This document shows, in pieces, positions 5,532 to 7,006 of a stretch of 7,006 nt of DNA. Source of the stretch: Bacillota bacterium. Its GTDB lineage: Bacteria > Bacillota > Clostridia > Oscillospirales > Oscillospiraceae. The notes beneath the pieces are model-generated. The model worked only from the letters and a program-made list of their open reading frames with translations, made no database searches and had not been told where the DNA came from. Both the position numbers and the translations under genes were made by a program. The stretch covers positions 1 to 7,006 of the forward strand of contig JAEWML010000061.1 in the NCBI GenBank assembly GCA_023393155.1, given 5' to 3'. Position 1 is the stretch's first letter. Every line of letters starts with the position of its first letter.

Positions 5532-6569
5532 ATGAAGAAATTCTTTGCACTGACTCTTGCGCTTGCCATGACCGTGTCTCTTGCGGCCTGTGGCGGCGGC
5601 TCCACTCCCCCTGCGTCCGCAAGCGGCTCCGCGGGCAGCGCCGCCCCTTCCGGCGACGGCGACAAGGTCTATAAGGTGGCCATGATCTGCGACTCCAACA
5701 TCTCCGACGGCGGATGGGGTGCCGCCTGCTACAACGCCATGGAGACTGCCGCCGCCGATCTCGGCTGGGAATCCAACTATGCCGACAGCGTGGCCCAGTC
5801 CGACTACGCCAACTCCATGACGGGCTTTTGCGACATGGGCTATGACATGATCTTCCTGCCCGGCAACCAGTATTCCGACGCCACCGTGCAGGTCGCCAAG
5901 GACTATCCCGACATCGCTTTCGCGGTGCTCAACGGCGCCACCACCCTGCCCACCGACAACATCACCAGCATCCTGCCCGACGCCGACCAGATCGGCTACA
6001 TGGCCGGTGCGCTGGCGGGCCTGATGAGCAAAACCAACGTTCTGGGCTTCATCGGCGGCATGGAAATCGACACCACCAAGGCAAAGCTGGCCGGATTTGA
6101 GAAAGCCGCCAAGGCCATCAATCCCGACATCACCGTTCTCTCCGCCTATGCGGGCTCCTTCAACGACGTGGCCAAGGGCATGGAGCTGGCCAACGGCATG
6201 ATCTCCCAGAAGGCCGACGTCTTCTTTGGCGACGCCTCCGCCGTGGACTCCGGCGCCCGTCAGGCCATTGACGCCGCCAACGGCAGCGGCGAAATTGCCA
6301 TTTTCGACATTGGCCAGCCCGCCGACCTGGTGGCTCTGGGCCAGAACCCCTGCCTGATCGGCTCCGTTGTCACCGACAACGCCGGTATGCTGAAGCTGGC
6401 CATGCAGGATGTGGAGGCCGGATCCTTCGGCGGCAAGACCATCTACGGCTCTTTCGACAACCAGTGCCTGACCGTGGGTACCTTTAACGACGATCTGGTT
6501 TCCGCCGACGTGCAGACCTCCTACATGGAGTACATCAATCAGATGGCTGCGGGTACCTTCCCCGGCTAA
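5532..6569 (+). CDS. BMP-family substrate-binding lipoprotein
   Basis: This 345-residue extracytoplasmic protein captures the ligand for the importer. The signal peptide is clear: MKKFF, a hydrophobic core, then lipobox L17-A18-A19-C20, where C20 would be lipidated after cleavage. A flexible Gly/Ser/Pro/Ala linker (21-44) leads to the binding domain (46-345). Family features are the opening strand KVAMICDSNISDGGWG (48-63), YDMIFLPGNQYSD (104-116), an aromatic-containing hinge stretch and LGFIGGMEIDTTKAKLAGFE (171-190). The fold class matches BMP/PnrA/NupN proteins that bind purine nucleosides. Two ligand-region motifs differ: SDGGWGAACYN (58-68) where PnrA-like proteins show a D-x-S-F-N pattern, and FDIGQPAD (258-265) where they show GVDxDQ. 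The ligand is therefore uncertain. The gene comes last in the operon, whereas nupN leads in Bacillus, and it is followed directly by the operon terminator. Confidence 0.92.
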   Translation: MKKFFALTLALAMTVSLAACGGGSTPPASASGSAGSAAPSGDGDKVYKVAMICDSNISDGGWGAACYNAMETAAADLGWESNYADSVAQSDYANSMTGFCDMGYDMIFLPGNQYSDATVQVAKDYPDIAFAVLNGATTLPTDNITSILPDADQIGYMAGALAGLMSKTNVLGFIGGMEIDTTKAKLAGFEKAAKAINPDITVLSAYAGSFNDVAKGMELANGMISQKADVFFGDASAVDSGARQAIDAANGSGEIAIFDIGQPADLVALGQNPCLIGSVVTDNAGMLKLAMQDVEAGSFGGKTIYGSFDNQCLTVGTFNDDLVSADVQTSYMEYINQMAAGTFPG

Positions 6570-6591
6570 GTTTCAAAAGTAAAAACGACAG

Positions 6592-6626
6592 AAGAGGAGC
6601 CGGACGAATGTCCGGCTCCTCTTTTT
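6592..6626 (+). terminator. Intrinsic terminator of the BMP transporter operon
   Basis: GAGGAGCCGGAC (6594-6605) pairs perfectly with GTCCGGCTCCTC (6610-6621) around the loop GAAT, and TTTTT follows (6622-6626). AA at 6592-6593 could extend the stem into the T-run. It begins about 22 bases after the lipoprotein stop and should end the transporter transcript, insulating it from the regulator gene. Confidence 0.93.
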
Positions 6627-6675
6627 GAAACGCTGCCGATTCAGGCGGACGCGTAAAATAAAATTCGTTTCCCTA

Positions 6676-6706
6676 TTGACTTTGACGCTGCGTCATAGGG
6701 TATATT
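6676..6706 (+). promoter_or_regulatory. MerR-type promoter with operator dyad in a 19-bp spacer
   Basis: TTGACT (-35, 6676-6681) and TATATT (-10, 6701-6706) are separated by 19 bases, longer than the optimal 17. The spacer contains a perfect dyad, TGACGC (6683-6688), T, GCGTCA (6690-6695). MerR-family regulators bind such dyads and twist the DNA to make an overlong spacer usable. CCCTA (6671-6675) and TAGGG (6696-6700) are further complementary arms with a slightly shifted centre. An A-rich stretch at 6654-6663 lies upstream. Transcription would start near 6713, about 30 bases before the regulator gene, so autoregulation is likely. Confidence 0.8.
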
Positions 6707-6744
6707 CATTTTACGGGGCAACGCCGGGAAAGGAGGACCTGCCC

Positions 6745-7006
6745 ATGAAAATCAACGAGGCCGCAAGGCTTGCGGGCGTCACGGTGCGGACGCTGCGCTA
6801 TTACGACCAGATCGGCCTGCTGAAACCCAGCCGCGTCACGGAGGCGGGCTACCGTGTCTACGATGCAAAGGCGCTGGAGACGCTTCAGCAGATTCTGTTT
6901 TTCCGGGAGCTGGATTTCCCTCTGCGGGAAATCCAGGCGCTGATGGAAAAGCCGGGATACGACCGGCGCAGGGCGCTGGAGGGGCACCGTGCGCTATTGC
7001 TGGAAA
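6745..7006 (+). CDS. MerR-family (TipAL-like) transcriptional regulator, 3' end outside window
   Basis: The ATG at 6745 follows AGGAGG (6731-6736) by eight bases. The frame stays open to the window edge, giving 87 residues. It begins MKINEAARLAGVTVRTLRYY (1-20), the winged helix-turn-helix, followed by DQIGLLKPSR and the wing motif GYRVY (35-39), then LQQILFFRELDFPLREIQAL (47-66) and the start of the dimerisation helix. The LQQILFFREL...PLREI pattern is characteristic of the TipAL/Mta branch, whose members often respond to antibiotics or other small molecules through a C-terminal domain; that domain is not visible here, so the effector is unknown. Its own promoter has the MerR-type overlong spacer with dyad, suggesting it controls itself and perhaps genes downstream. 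It lies beyond the transporter terminator, and I see no MerR-type site in front of the transporter. Confidence 0.93.
   Translation, partial: MKINEAARLAGVTVRTLRYYDQIGLLKPSRVTEAGYRVYDAKALETLQQILFFRELDFPLREIQALMEKPGYDRRRALEGHRALLLE

Overview
This is a gene-dense, visibly GC-rich stretch with every gene on the + strand. Strong GGAGG-type ribosome sites, a lipoprotein signal typical of low-complexity 'AACGGG' clostridial binding proteins, and a CD1871A-type CXXC miniprotein beside a polyferredoxin-like membrane protein all point to an anaerobic Firmicute. A GC-rich gut Clostridia lineage such as Oscillospiraceae is my best guess; this is inferred from gene families and style, not from a phylogenetic marker. 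I see no mobile element, CRISPR array, tRNA or rRNA.

Region 1 (1-1762) is a redox cluster of three overlapping genes. The first is the 3' part of a rhodanese domain fused to a TlpA/ResA-like thioredoxin domain. The second is a 58-residue membrane miniprotein ending in ICLECIGIG, and the third is a NapH/CcoG-like membrane 4Fe-4S protein with 18 cysteines. The stop and start codons overlap at both junctions, so the three are probably translated together. A plausible but unproven reading is a route that carries electrons across the membrane to thiol substrates outside the cytoplasm.

Region 2 (1763-6626) is a self-contained transport operon of the BMP/NupNOPQ type. It has a near-consensus sigma-A promoter and a very short leader containing a terminator-like hairpin with a T-run. 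Then come a double-domain ABC ATPase, two BPD_transp_2-family permeases and, unusually placed last, a BMP-family lipoprotein, followed by a textbook intrinsic terminator. Together these would form a high-affinity importer: the lipoprotein captures ligand, the two permeases form the channel and the ATPase powers it. Purine or other nucleosides are the best-known ligands of the family, but the binding-site motifs of this lipoprotein differ from the PnrA pattern, so the substrate is open.

Region 3 (6627-7006) holds a MerR/TipAL-type regulator that runs off the end of the window. Its promoter has a 19-bp spacer with a perfect TGACGC-T-GCGTCA dyad inside it, the hallmark of MerR-controlled promoters, so it is probably autoregulated. 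It is separated from the transporter by the terminator, and nothing here links the two functionally.
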